Positions 36,620 through 49,101 are shown, numbered from the stretch's first letter. The stretch is 64,000 nt of DNA from Pycnopodia helianthoides (GCA_032158295.1 CM063247.1:20126875-20190874), one strand, 5' to 3'. The notes: generated by a model from the letters alone, not told the origin. Program-made: numbers and translations.

Positions 36620-36965
36620 GTTGTTATATAGCGCATTTTACAATAACGTATCAATGCGCTTTACATTAGTGCCCTGGTCATTGGGCCAATAGCATTCCTG
36701 TAATCTTTCTCAGCTCCCTGGGGAGCCCGAAGCTATACCAGTATACCGCCCGAAGCTGCCGTGGCGCTCCGAAGGCTTTTTCAAACACAATATCAACCTC
36801 TACCCTCGCAGGTACCCATTTATACCCTGGGTGAAGATAAGCAATTATAGTAAAGCATCTTGCTCAAGGACACTAGTGTCATGACCGGAATTCGAACCCA
36901 CACCCCGATGACTTAACCAACAGAACTTGAATGGGATGCTCTAAACCGCTCGGCCATGACACCCT
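36620..36965 (-). mobile_element. tRNA-Leu-derived SINE, near full length
   Basis: The minus-strand head at 36878-36960 keeps a full 7-bp tRNA acceptor stem (GTCATGG paired with TCATGAC). It also has A box TGGCCGAGCGG, a CAA-like anticodon loop (TTCAAGTT), a long variable region and B box GGTTCGAATTCC, all pointing to tRNA-Leu. The body follows (ATGGGTACCTGCGAGGGT, GGAGCCCGAAGC) and the end is AAAATGCGCTATATAA. A body fragment recurs at 4450. There is no poly-T terminator after the head. Confidence 0.85.
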
Positions 36966-39254
36966 ATTTGTAGTCCACATGGGGAAAAAACAGGGTACCA
37001 GACCACTATACAACTGACTGCTCAGCCAATCACTACAGAGGGGCTTACTGGACCTCACGTCTCACCTTGTATCCCCAGCTAATTGACAGGGAGCTGTTGA
37101 CATGGGGTTTGCCTTTAGGTGATTGGGACTCAGCAGAGAATCCCTGAAAATGCTGTTTATCCTGGACTAACCCTAAATCCGCTGCAGCACTTACTCAAAA
37201 TCCTTCAACAGTTTAGTGGCAAACAACAACCAACAAACAAGAGAAAAAAAGGCTAGCACAGTATGTGTTCTTATCTAATACTACTGAAGATAATGTTTGT
37301 ACTTAATATTTCAATTCAAAAAGGCAGTTCCTTGAACTGACAGTTGTTACCCTTCAAAATTGATAAATTGATAAGATAAAAACCTCATTACTTGTTTTTA
37401 TCCTCTTTGATGGTTGCTTTAAAAAAAAAAAAACATAATCTTTATTTGTTGAAGAAGGATGACCCAAAACACACCAAATGCTCTAAATGAAAACATAGTT
37501 CTCTAGTACGTATCCAATGAAAAGCATGGCCACCATTTCAAGGCCTCATGAGATCCAGATGAAGTTGAATTATTTGAGTTCCTGACCCCCATTGCTTTTG
37601 TTTAAAACATGGGGCGAATGCTGAAGTTCTAATAAGATGTGTCCTTTTCCAAACAACAGGCAGTGAAGAAGTTTTCACACTGGGACTTTCTGCATTGTCA
37701 TGGCATACGAAAAAACAAGTGGTTAAGACTGAGAGATTCCACCCATCAAATTGGGGTTACTAAGGGGCTAATTCTAACCCAGTGGTACCCTGGCGGGTGG
37801 AGGAGGGTGATGACAAGGGTTAGCCCAGGGGTGGTGGTAGCAGAAACCCTGAATGCACCACTGGAAGCCTCTCTTTGACTGTTGTTTTTAGCAGGGCAGA
37901 ATCAAGCAGAGCTTGGTTGCATTTCAACTGAACCCAAATCATACAAGCGTTTAGGTAAACAACTTGTCAACTATGGGAACCCATGGCTATGGACTGTGAT
38001 GGGGCAGTGGGTCAAATTTGTTGAAGGAAGAGGAAGGGATAAGACGACCCAGGAAGCATCCCTGGATGGGAGGTTAGGAGGCTAATTTGGCCACTTGGCA
38101 TGCTGAAAGTTTTAAAGACTACCCTTAGAAATGCTTTCTGTTTGGCTGGGTAACAGCAGTGGAGTCTGGACCATGGGCATGGCGTCACATGTGTACTGCT
38201 GCTAGTCATAAATGGCGGCCTGTTACTCACATCTTCTTAACAAGCTTCCTCTTAGCTGAATTTTGAATGTTTAGCGGCAGGAGATTTTTCACTGTCTGTT
38301 TCAATGTTGTTACTAATTGCTTATTAGTTATCACCAACTTCCTTCAACCCATTCACTGATGGTTCAGACACTTTCTCACATCAGTGGCCCTCTACACAGT
38401 CTGAGCCATCATCTTCTATCCCAGAAGTTTTACTGTTTGTGCCAAAAACCTTTTTTCACCTCACCGCACCTCCTTTCAGAAACCCTTTGAAAAGTTGTCT
38501 TCAAAGTTTTAAGAATACTTTGTTGTTTGACTTTGTTGTTCGGGTCACTGCACGAACTTGGCATTACACCCTTTCACACAATCACTTTCATATACAACTT
38601 TGAACTGAAACCAATCTGAAACAGTACCTGATGTACATATGAAACTAAAGGTGCTATTATTATCCCACACACAGCTGGCTTTCAGTCATGGTTTCACATG
38701 AAGCTCACCTCTAGAGCTGTACTGACCAGCTTTATTTGAAGAAGACTGGTGCCCTTTTCGTGTAGAAACGATGTATTGGTTCACATAGAAATACGAGAGA
38801 GGGATTTGCACGGTACTCAGCGACACCACACCTGTCACGTAATCTATCTCAGAGGTGGAGATGGTGCTGACTCCTTGTCAAAGCACTGCAGTCGAGGTTG
38901 ACTCAGATGAGAGATCTTTTGATCAAAGCTAGCTCTCAAATCCTGGAGAACACACAAGCCTGGTGAGGACAAGCTTCTCAGTGGAACAATCAGTGGGGCA
39001 ATGCATCCTTTAAAGGCAGTTTCCCTTAGGTTGAAACACCTTTTAATTATGGGGGAAGTATCGTGCTGGATTTTTTAACAGTAAAACCATTCTAATCCTC
39101 CATTTTCCCAATAATCATCTTGAATTTTACCACTGACAATATAATCAAAACAGGTCTCAAGTTAATGAAAATAATAATAGTGATAGTCTTACATAGCACA
39201 AGTATTCACCAATAACGTGCTCAAGGCGCTTGAACAAAAAGAAACACTTTTTAA
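36966..39254. other. no gene recognised
   Basis: This is a mixed region with an A-run at about 37421. The open frames at 37639-38085 carry no domain I recognise. Confidence 0.45.
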
Positions 39255-39570
39255 GACAGGTTTTAGAGTTTCATGTATTATGAACCCATTTATGTAGCAC
39301 CAGAGAAGGGTTTACAAGGTGCTGCGGCTCACTCCGCAGTCACTGCTAGAAACAACGGGGCAAACCCCTTTTCTTATATATATAAGTGTACTGTGGTTAT
39401 TTTTTGTGCATTACACAATGCACAGGAATGGCCTATGGCTTCACGTCCCATCTGAAGGACGAAGAAATGACGGTTCACACTTCAGTGCCCTGCTTTGAAG
39501 GACACAAGTATCAAGTCGACCGGGACTCGAACCCACACTCTGAGCTGATCACAAACACCAGAGCTGATGA
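39255..39570 (-). mobile_element. tRNA-derived SINE with conserved central domain
   Basis: The minus strand has AGCTCTGGTGTTTGTGATCA, then GTGGGTTCGAGTCCCGGTC (B box), then CAGATGGGACGTGAAGCC, a motif typical of central domains in widespread invertebrate SINEs. The 3' part continues through a (TA)n patch to CACCTTGTAAACCC. Confidence 0.65.
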
Positions 39571-40394
39571 CAGAACAGTAAAGATTGCATTCTTCCCATG
39601 CATACGGTCTTAACTGCAGTCAAAGACAATTAATTAGAACACCACCTTAGAAAAACCAGATGGCAGCTATAGTCTATTTCAATCATCAGCATTTTTGGGA
39701 TGATCCGCCGGTCACTGTGTACATATACTGATGATTGTTATTATTACATTTCACCTATCTAATTAGCTGAAATGGAAATAAGATCCGAGGAGAAAGTTTA
39801 CAGCTGGCCAGAACTATCCACTGGCACCACCAGGGTGCACTGGACAATTGGACCATGACATACACCTGTGTACATCATGCAGATTCATCTGTTAGTGCTA
39901 TGAAAAATTGTATTCATACACCATACTTATCTATACCATGCTACAGAACCTTTAAACAGACACCAACCACGTAGAACTCTTTTTCGGTCACGCAGGAGTG
40001 TTTATAACTCTACACAGATTTCTCAAATGAGGAAATTCAAAATTGTTCAAATAATTTGGCGGGCAGTGCTGCTTTCTTTGATAAGCTGACTTAAATCACT
40101 CTGTAAATGTGAACAATGTGCAGGAATCTGTGTTTACTCTAATAATAATAATAATAACCCTTCAGGAAAATAACCATCATTTTACTTTCTGTATAACTTG
40201 TAAGATTTCAAGCTTTGCATCTGTGTTTGGCTTCAATTGATGAGAGATGAGAGATTGTGTAAATTATATCAACTTGCACCTTCAAAGTTTGAAGTATCAA
40301 AACATTAAGTTTGCGATCTTTCTCTTCAGTAGTGAATTAGTTTGTGACATTTTTAACTGTAAGCATATTATTCTTAATCACCACAAAAGACCAT
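39571..40394. other. no gene recognised; (AAT)n at 40139-40156
   Basis: Only the trinucleotide microsatellite is notable. Confidence 0.45.
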
Positions 40395-40500
40395 CAGGGT
40401 TCTCCCCAAGATTTTTCAAAACTGGGGGTCAATCTGGAACCAAGTTTGTGAAGTTTGGCCGAATGTCTAAGCATGCTGAATTGAAACGAGGACCTCTAAA
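40395..40500. repeat. TTCTCCCCA dispersed repeat, copy 1
   Basis: CAGGGTTCTCCCCAAGATTT, TTCAAAACTGGGGG, AGTTTGGCC and AGCATGCTGAATTGAA occur in the same order as at 63910-64000. The open frame over it is part of the repeat. Confidence 0.65.
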
Positions 40501-43500
40501 TGTTATTTTTACTGTGTGTTCATCTTTGGTTTGAAAAGTCCTACTGTGCAATCTGGGGCTTTCTAAACACTGTGTTGGACTAACAAAAATTATTGATAAA
40601 ACAATAGTAGTATTTAAGACTGAATCAATGCAATTAAGTCAGAGTTTCCCTGAATGGGTCACCTCAGTGGACAAAGGGGCATGTGTCTTGCCCCAGCTGT
40701 CCTCAGCAGGTGACTTCAGATCCCCTGTCTAGACATCTGGCCTGGGTCCCATATTGGGGTGGGTTACTCTACAGACTAATTACACTGATCAGCCTGGGCA
40801 CCCATGGCAGTGAGTCAATAGTGTTTAGTCTTGAAAGCAGGGATCGGGTTGACTCTCTTGTTGGTCTCTCTCTGGGAGAAAGCAAATAGTGAACTAGTCA
40901 AGCAGTACCATTGTTTCATGCTTTTGGATGTGGTTTTTTAGGGTTTGAACTGGCGGTGTTAACGACCTGGTGTAGGTTGATCACCATAGACCCCCTGTTT
41001 AGCTTGCTGTTGGCACTCCTGGTTCAATGCCTATTTTTAGATTTAGCCCCAGTCCCTCAATAATTGAGTGAAAATGAATGACTCAGTTCTGCACAAGTGA
41101 CAAATATCTCGGCTGCGTATTTGGACGTCTGTTGATGTAGGTTATAATTTTTCCAAATTGATTTGTGATTAATGATTTTGTATCTGATACCTCGTAACCT
41201 AGTTAATGGATTAATAAAAGAAAATCCTCATATCTTCAAATATGTGCACGATAAACAAAACTACATTCCAAAATCAAGAAGTCATGCAGCTTTTTGTGAT
41301 GGGTCTATAAGATCGAAATATAACATGTATTGTGTGGATATAAAATCACCTCTTAACCAAACATGTACATAGGAACATTTTGTTTACAAAATTAGTACAT
41401 TGGACCATATATAGAGCAAGGACCAGATTGAACCATGAAAACCGAATTCAGAGACAAGTGCATCAAAGAGAACAGTCCTCCATGTCTGGGGCAAAGAGGG
41501 CAGGAGCTTTCACTCATTCGCTCTCCGATAATGTAACTACAAATTGCTTAAGTAACTTCATGATGACTTGAGGACTTGTGTGACCATGAGTTTGGCAAGG
41601 AAGGCTGGAGCTAACATCAGACTGAAAATCCCACCTGGGTAAGACAAATACTCATTACCTAACGGCTATTATTGGTCAACATGGGAGACCAAGCCTTGCA
41701 AGGTCAAAAAAGCCCAAGTAGTTAGGGTGTTTCCGCTTCGACTTCCAATGAAAACTTGTGGGACTTCTAACAGGGAGAACTCACTAGCCATCTTTTGTCT
41801 TGTACTAATAGGGTTTAGTGATGCATTTTTAAATTTCTACATCATCTGTGTTTACGTCCCAAAACACAAATACCATTAGTATCATGGACCCTCACAGATT
41901 CAGGACCCTACTATGTTTGTAGAAATACTTAAAGTTGAGTGCCCGGAAAAGGGCTTTATGAAAGTTTTTACTGGTAAAAGGGCACAAGCAGTTAATGTGC
42001 AAAATTGTGTCTCAAGAAAACTGAGCATGAAAGTTTGATCGGATTTCTGCCATCCAAAAGTCATTGTAGGAAGGTTCAATTGGGAATGGGAAATAATATC
42101 TTTGGGATATTTTCTAGCAAATGTAACATTTATGCCATATCTGTTTTTGCCACGAGTCATTTATTGCTTATGTCCTTCTGTTAGAGACAAAAAATGTGCT
42201 CAGTGTTCTTAGAAGAATGGAAGAAGAGCGAAGAGCCTTGCACCCGCCCTCTTCATGGCCGGCACAAGACAACATGTCATCCTCCTTTGTCAAACCATGG
42301 ATCTCCCTTGTCAAACTGATGGAAGAGGCATGGTGGAGGCATAGAGCAAGGACCAGAGGTAGAGAGGACTTGGTGATAAGGGACATTTGTCCTTCCTTGC
42401 ATGTATTGTATGTGTATGTTATCTATCCTTCTCTGATTGAAGCCCAAAGGGTTGATGCAAAGATTGGTAGGGGGCTGATTAAATCAAACAAGCCAAAACA
42501 AATAACGTCAAATATAGGCCTCCACCAGCGTGGCCCCTCTTTCAATGTCCATGCTTTTAAGCTCATTAGAGCATGGAGGTAGACATATATACAGATCTGG
42601 ATTGACATTTTCGGTTTCTATACTGATGCACCCTCTCTGAAACAAAGCAATTTTCATCCAAATTGCATACCAAGTACAATTTGTTTTGTTTGTGTCTCCC
42701 CCAGAATGTTTCCATTTTTCCAATAATGTAACCATAATTTTTTTTTTTTTAAACTCTTTACTCCAAAGGCCAACTTTCCCACAGGCAACCATCATCCTCC
42801 ACTTTCCTGTGGTCACTCAGTGGTGTAGTTACTAGTATCATGGAGGAATATGGTCACTAGAATTGTTACCCACAATGTTTGGCATTAGATAAGATTGGTA
42901 TGCCTGAACCAAATGGTAAGCAAATATTTGTTGGACCTACAGTAGTACCTCAATCCTCCGCAATCAGACAACTTCCATAAGAGGTTTTTGGAGGATTTGG
43001 GAGGGTTATCAAAAAACTTGTCCCATTAACCTAATATTTGTTAAATGTAATCTCTATACAAACCCAGAGTAAGATATCTGTATTTCCTTAATGTTAAAGT
43101 TCATATCTTGTTGTTTACTCCTCAGATAGTTTCTAAAAGTGTTACAAAACAGACCCCAAAATGAATTGTAGGAGCTAGGCCTTGTAGTAAATGCCCCCTC
43201 TGAATCAAACGCCTATGGCTGATGCAGACGTGACAATATAGCCAAGTGCACTAATCATATTCAGGTGACTAATTGCAAAAAGAAAACATTGACCAATGTG
43301 TCTAACACACTCTGGCCTGCTACCAGCTGCAAACATAGGGGGGACCAAACAAGGAAAGGCTCCCCTGGGGGATTTCCACTTTGTGATTATTCCTTCCCCA
43401 GATTTCAATTTATCAAAAACAAATTTTGCTGGTTAAAAACAAAAATTGTAACTAGTTACTATTTCAGACAAAGTAAAATAAGTGGTGAGAAAATACGTTA

Positions 43501-43520
43501 AATGAAGCGAGAGCATTTCT
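40501..43520. other. no gene recognised
   Basis: TATAGAGCAAGGACCAGA at about 41410 and CATAGAGCAAGGACCAGAGG at 42341 are direct copies of a dispersed motif. The 128-codon frame at 42196-42582 includes it and has no known domain. Confidence 0.45.
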
Positions 43521-43912
43521 TTAAAAGAACATTACAGAATTGTTTTTTGCTAACAAACAGTTGCTGGCAGTGTATGCACTTTATTTAATCCACCATATAC
43601 ATAAACAGACAAACCTGTAGAAGTTTGAGATCGATTGGCCATCTGGGTCACGAGAAAAATAGTGCAAATCCGATTACACATTTGCATGAAATCATGTAGA
43701 TTCAACAAATGAATAAAACGCTCACTGAGCGATAAACTCCATTCGGAAAATTAGTTTATTCATTTCTCATCAAATATGGCATTTCAGACATAAATATTTC
43801 AAGGGATGTTTTCTACTATCATCATCATTAGACCGTGTAAGTTTTGTGAAAATCTGTGATCAAAGTATATTTTACAAGGTTTTTTCTTACCAATTCTGTA
43901 ATGTTCCTTTAA
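43521..43912. mobile_element. TTAA-flanked MITE with near-perfect ends
   Basis: TTAAAAGAACATTACAGAAT at the left and ATTCTGTAATGTTCCTTTAA at the right are inverted repeats with one mismatch, and TTAA occurs at both edges. The interior block AAACCTGTAGAAGTTTGAG is shared with the other TTAA MITEs. Confidence 0.9.
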
Positions 43913-44140
43913 ATACCTCGTTATCATATATTGATTAGTTATGGGTCAGTCAGTAAAGTTTGGGCGAGTCACTGAAGATTTAATTTTGACTGTACGACTT
44001 TTTAACCTTGATTTACAAGCCAATAGCATCAGTTTCAATCTAAATGATATGCATTTTTATATATTTTCCTTCAAAAATAGAATTAGCTGTGGCAAACTGT
44101 TTACCAACCAAAAGTACCTCAGTATAAATGCAAAAAGGTG

Positions 44141-44237
44141 TAATGGCCTCACATTTAGACCAGAGCAGAATCTTTATCAAAGGCTAAAAAAGCTTTTTTA
44201 AGAAAAACTCTGCTAGGGTCAAAACGTGAGGCCATTA
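44141..44237. mobile_element. 97-bp palindromic MITE
   Basis: TAATGGCCTCACATTTAGAC faces GGGTCAAAACGTGAGGCCATTA, and inner AGAGCAGA/CTCTGCT blocks also pair. A TA duplication at the ends is plausible. Confidence 0.8.
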
Positions 44238-44725
44238 ATAATGTTTAGCTTTTTTTCAGTAAAATTACAACGTTAGCGTTTCTACTTACCACTTTACAGG
44301 GAATCCCAAAATGATCCCTCCATGCACACGCGTCACTACTCCAGTTTAAAATCAGTGTAGGACTTATTGACTTATCGTCAATACCTGATTCTTCATTCAA
44401 GTTCATCAAAACCTTTAAGCGCAGTTGAAAACAATTCTGCAAAGACAGGTTAAAAAGACATCAAAAAAGTGCAATTTACTCTTTGAGCAGAGCAAAAGCT
44501 GCAGTAGTTCATTGTCGAGTGTCCTAGTTTATCATACTGGAAAAACCCTTTTTTTTCCATATTCTAATAAATGTGTTAGCCTGGATTTCAATTCATCTCA
44601 AAGATTATTCTTTGCGTCTTGTGAATAAGTGAAATATAATTCACAATGGATCATATTCCAGGACACATCTTTTTAATAACAGCAACATGAGTTTATGATC
44701 TGTTATTTATACTATTTTAAGAAAT
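44238..44725. other. no gene recognised
   Basis: No signal beyond AT-rich sequence. Confidence 0.45.
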
Positions 44726-44835
44726 GAACCACAAGGGAAACTGACTGGGTAAATTTTAAATAATTTTGGGTCGGAATAACGTGCTACTAGTGCTCTACCG
44801 ACTCTGAGCCGTCTAGCCCTAATGTTGGCGGTCTC
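44726..44835 (-). mobile_element. tRNA-derived SINE, copy 3 (partly deleted)
   Basis: ACCACAAGGGAAACTGACTG and TCTAGCCCTAATGTTGGCGG match the copy at 2100 in the same orientation. The B-box region between them is reduced. Confidence 0.7.
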
Positions 44836-45337
44836 AAGATGCAACCAAGTATCTAAGCCATGAGAGGCTTCCAAGTTCTGAGAGCTTCTTGTAATTATTA
44901 TTTCTAGGTAATGACTTCAATTTTGGGGAAATGCCTTGATGTTAGTGAAAAACGGTAGATACTAAAACAATATCAAGGATGAACTCTGTGAGTATCCTGC
45001 CAAATTCCTAAAGTAGGTCAATAAATGGTTTTCAAAGAAATGTCACTGCACATTTGAACTTGGATTTGGACACCTTACAAATTGCACGTCCTCAACTGAC
45101 TGGTACTGCAGTACCATAATCCTAAGGGCACTGCCTAGTTTTAAAGGGCCATTCCTACTCCATGCACATTCCAAAAACACTGAGTACCAGAATATGACTC
45201 TGTGGTAGTACTGATATGTCTACATGTATCTGGACTGAATTTGTCATAAACAATTTTATATTTTAAAGAAATTGTCAAACTAATAAAAAAAATACTCTTA
45301 AAATAGTGTTATATATAGTGCCAGCTTTTATCTGGAT
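44836..45337. other. no gene recognised
   Basis: No domain, RNA gene or clear repeat. Confidence 0.45.
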
Positions 45338-45847
45338 CAGGGCCCAATTTCATAGAGCTGCTTAAAGGCAGGGTATACTTTTCGTAATTATCAAAGACCT
45401 ATTTCCTCATTTGGTGTATCCCAACATATGCATAAAATAACAAACCTGTGAAAATTTTGGCTCAATTGGTCATCAAAATTGCAAGAAAATAATGAAAGAA
45501 AAAACACCTTTGTAGGCCTTTCTCAGATTCTAAATTACCTCTTTCTCTAAAACTACATTACTTCAAAGGGTGTCACTTCAATATTTTAGAGTATCAACAG
45601 CTCTCCAGTGCTGTTTACCTAGTGAGTTTTTATTGTCGTAAATTTTCGGAGTAACTACCAAAGATATGCACTCCCTTTAAGCACTGAATATAGCTGAACA
45701 ATTTTCTGCTTAGCGAAAATTAGCAGGATACCAGTCACAGAATACATGTAAAATGGTATTGTTGGCTAGTAACCATATTCTGGTATGCATAGATAGTTTG
45801 TGCTTAGCTGCTTTTCGTGCTTAAGCGCTCTATGAAATTGGGCCCTG
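45338..45847. mobile_element. long GGGCCC-family MITE carrying a nested TTAA MITE
   Basis: The ends are CAGGGCCCAATTTCATAGAG and CTCTATGAAATTGGGCCCTG (perfect inverted repeats). Without the insert at 45362-45680 it is about 195 bp, the same size and sequence family as the copy at 28070. Flanks ATCTGGAT and TTCTAGAT agree at 6 of 8 positions, a possible old 8-bp duplication. Confidence 0.9.
45362..45680. mobile_element. TTAA-flanked MITE nested in the GGGCCC MITE
   Basis: It starts TTAAAGGCAGGGTATAC and ends ATGCACTCCCTTTAA. Removing one TTAA and the insert gives GCTGCTTAAGCACTG, matching the uninterrupted paralogue GCTGCTTCAGCAGA at about 28088. The interior block AACAAACCTGTGAAAATTTT links it to the other TTAA copies. 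Confidence 0.9.
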
Positions 45848-45904
45848 TTCTAGATGAGAATGAGACAAACTGCAAAATAAGGACAATACATTGGAACAGA
45901 TGAG

Positions 45905-46110
45905 TAATAAATCTATTCTTGAATGACGTAGTTGTGTACAATGACCTTATAGCATTGTGTTTAGGAAGTCTATTTCAGAGCTTAGAACCAACATGGAAAA
46001 ACACTTAATTTTTTAGCTCTGTCTTGTCTTGCTTTTACAGAGTTAAGCAGTCTCAGAGAAAATTTTGTCTGGAATAAATCATTTATCATGTTGCATTTCT
46101 TCAGCAGCTC
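45905..46110 (-). pseudogene. LINE reverse transcriptase C-terminal fragment
   Basis: Minus-strand translation gives FFHVGSKL, a stop where the conserved Trp is expected (TGA), then NRLP, and further on IRSLYTTTSFKNR. Upstream in another frame, RLLNSVKARQDRAKKL is visible. The pattern is the same KLWNxLP tail as the 19600 copy but degraded. Confidence 0.6.
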
Positions 46111-47120
46111 TTTGCAAAAAGTTAAATGCTAAATTGACATTTAGAGGAAAATGACTGTACAAATTCCTAGGTTTGTCTGTCGGGAAATTACATGATGCTA
46201 TCAACAACAAAAACAACGGACCTTATGCACTGATGTCATCAGCCACCATCTCAGAGGTAAAATGATGATGAAACAATTGAAAACGCACATCTATGTATAT
46301 GTGGCACACAGGATGGGACATTGAGCAACCTTCTTTTGACCTCAAGGTCTATTGTTTCAGAACAACACTGAGTGATGCATCAGCTAAGACATTCAAGGCA
46401 TTGGTGTGACCTCGTGTCATACTAGTTTCCAACTCTCAATGGGCTCTGACTTACAGTTGTACACAATGTTTATAAGCTAATAGAAAACTTATTACAGCCC
46501 CCAACATACACATGTACGGCTGTATAGTACAAATAGGCCTGCATGTAATATCGATTAGGATCACACACCAGCAAAAAATGCAAGAAATGAAATACCATAT
46601 GATACACCCGCAGCCAGCCGCAGAGCTCCAGTTGGTAAGACACCACATTTTCATGGAACTCTTCTTCTTCAGCAAACAGTTCTCTGGATGCAGTTCAGCA
46701 GAAAGATCAACAAAGTCCGGCCCAGGAGGAGCACCCAATCACAACAAACTACCAAGACAACCTTTCTGCTACCAGAGAGCTTTTTTTGGCCTCGGCCCAA
46801 GCTGACTTCAGCTAGACTTGATGTAAGTCTCTCCACTGAAAAACCCCAGGTGGCATAATCTACCTGCCTGCACCTGTCTTCCTCATCATTATCATACTAT
46901 GGTTTCACAACACCTGGAAAACTTGTACTGGATCCAGGTGTAACAAAATCAGCTGATTTCCAATCATGACACCTACCCCTTTTTGGAAAGGGCTTCAATG
47001 CACATTTTTATCACAAATGTTTACATTCCATTTCCATTGAACCACCTCAAGTTTGAATAGCCTTCAGTCAAGGCGCTTGCAGCAACATGGATGGTACAAA
47101 ATACAAAGAGCACCACCACT
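46111..47120. other. no gene recognised
   Basis: Overlapping frames at 46451-46805 on both strands have no known domain. Confidence 0.45.
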
Positions 47121-47289
47121 ACTATCACCAAAAAAAGGCGAGTGCGATCGGGTTGCAGTATAAGCACCTTGACTAAATGCTACAGTATGAGAAGCTTTCA
47201 ATGCACTACTATCACAACAAATGACGAGTGCGAGTTGGTTGCAGTATGCACCTTGACTAATGGCCACAGTACGAGTAGCTTTCAAAAGA
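47121..47289. repeat. two-copy tandem repeat, period about 87 bp
   Basis: ACTATCACCAAAAAAAGGCG at 47121 and ACTATCACAACAAATGACG at 47208 start two units. Both continue GAGTGCGA, GGTTGCAGTAT and GCACCTTGACTAA. Confidence 0.8.
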
Positions 47290-48711
47290 CCCCTTACATT
47301 TGACGCCACACTCTCAAACAGCGCCCTCACTGAGGTAAACGGAGGCAGATCATTGGGCGACAGTTGCTCTTGGTGTGTAAAGAGCTGCGCGTGACCTCTG
47401 CATACCAGCAGCATTGTGCATAACACAAGGGATCTATATAATTTGTTTTGTTCACATTACATTCTGACCTGTAAGAAAATCCAACAACATGATCCAAGAA
47501 TACAGATTTTAATTTTGTTTATATATTTGGAGGTGGGAGGGGCAAGTTGGTGGGAGGGAAAAGATGGTGGGAGAAGAGGAACATTGTGGTCCACCAGGGT
47601 TTAAACTCGCATTGAGTCACCCAATAAGATGTATAAGAACTTGAAATGTACTTTGCCATGAGGATATTGGACTTGGAGAGGGAAAGTGTGCAAGGCAGGT
47701 AAGGGGGAACAGAGAGGGAGATTCTAGACAGCTGTTAATTTACTTGTGTCATCTAGGTTAACATTGACAGCATGTTCATGCACAAGAATGGTACTAAGAA
47801 AAGAGCATGTTACCCGAGTTACACAGATATATAGAAACAAAAAGGTGATTGATAATCAATTGTTGTTATTTTAAGAGTGCATTTAACTCCAACCATTTTT
47901 TTATTAGAAATGCAAGCTCTATGTTTGCAAGATAAACAATGTATGAAAGAGATCCTTTGGCACCATTAAAGCTTTTCAATTAAAAGTTGTCAACTTAATC
48001 TTTCCAGTAGTCCGAAAAATTTCCTTTCCCACCACTACAAGTTGGAACACAGACTGAGGAGAAAGTGCCCCCACCCCCATCCATCCATTCCTCCTCGTCC
48101 CCTAATCACTTAAAAACCCTACATGCTTTCCAGTGTCCTAATCCTTCATCTGAAAGGGACACCCTCCCATCTGCCTAGCCTAATATTCTTTTCTGTCCAT
48201 GAATTCACATGTTCATCATTCAAAACCCAGCTGTCCTAGAAAATGAAAAGCTCCTACTCTGTATCGAGTCTAATGTCAGTTCCCTCCCCTCTCACTAGGG
48301 TAACGTCTTATGAAACCGGAGAGGCACTATGGCTGGCCTGTCTCTTGACAGATGGAAGGATTCAGTGTTATTAGCATACAGATTGGCCGGCAGTTGAACC
48401 TATAAAATTATACAGGACTAGTGGTAGTGCGAGTGTCTGCCGTTGTGACAAGTTCGCACATACTGGTACTAGACACCTTTGATACTGTAGTAATGATGAT
48501 ACTTAACGTCAGACGAAGCGAAATAAGCTTCTCATATCTCGAATTTATGGCAGATGATTGAGTGTGTAATCATTGGGTGAGAGCAGGACTAGACTACTGA
48601 CTTCAGATATTGGATTCTGAAGCATCTTTACTTCTTCTTGAAAATATTAAACCTTGCTTCAAAAACCCAACAAAGGAAGATGAGACATGAATTTTGGAGG
48701 AGATGATAAAA
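47290..48711. other. no gene recognised
   Basis: A purine-rich patch lies at about 47530-47585. No coding signal. Confidence 0.45.
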
Positions 48712-48824
48712 CTGAGGTTAGCAGTCACACCATGAAAAATATCTCGGTAATGAGCTGTGGTTGTTCTGAAAAGAACCACAACTCATTAAAGAGATTAATT
48801 TCATGGTGTTACCACAAACCTCAG
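48712..48824. mobile_element. 113-bp foldback MITE
   Basis: CTGAGGTTAGCAGTCACACC faces GGTGTTACCACAAACCTCAG. The centre is a tight hairpin, AATGAGCTGTGGTTGTTCT against AGAACCACAACTCATT with loop GAAA. As RNA it would form one long imperfect stem. Confidence 0.75.
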
Positions 48825-49101
48825 CGGATCCATGCTTGACAGTATTCCCTACTTAAAGAAAAGTCTCCTGGTTCAGAAAAAAGTTAATTTAAAAAACTCA
48901 CAGAGTCGGTGTTGACAAATTTGGAAACACACTGCACAAAACATCATTAATGTTGTTTTCAAGTCAAATGCTTATGAAATATGATCAAAAAAATAATGAA
49001 AACTGATTCAATGCATTGGGCTGAACTATGAAGTGTTGTTAGCATGATGATGCTCTATGATGTTAATGTTGGCACTGATTAACTTGTTGCATCGATGACT
49101 A
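48825..49101. other. nothing recognised
   Basis: No feature supported. Confidence 0.4.

Noticed and set aside
36878..36960. Genuine tRNA-Leu gene
   Set aside because: The cloverleaf is partly degenerate in the anticodon arm, no oligo-T terminator follows, and a SINE body is attached, with a second copy of that body elsewhere.
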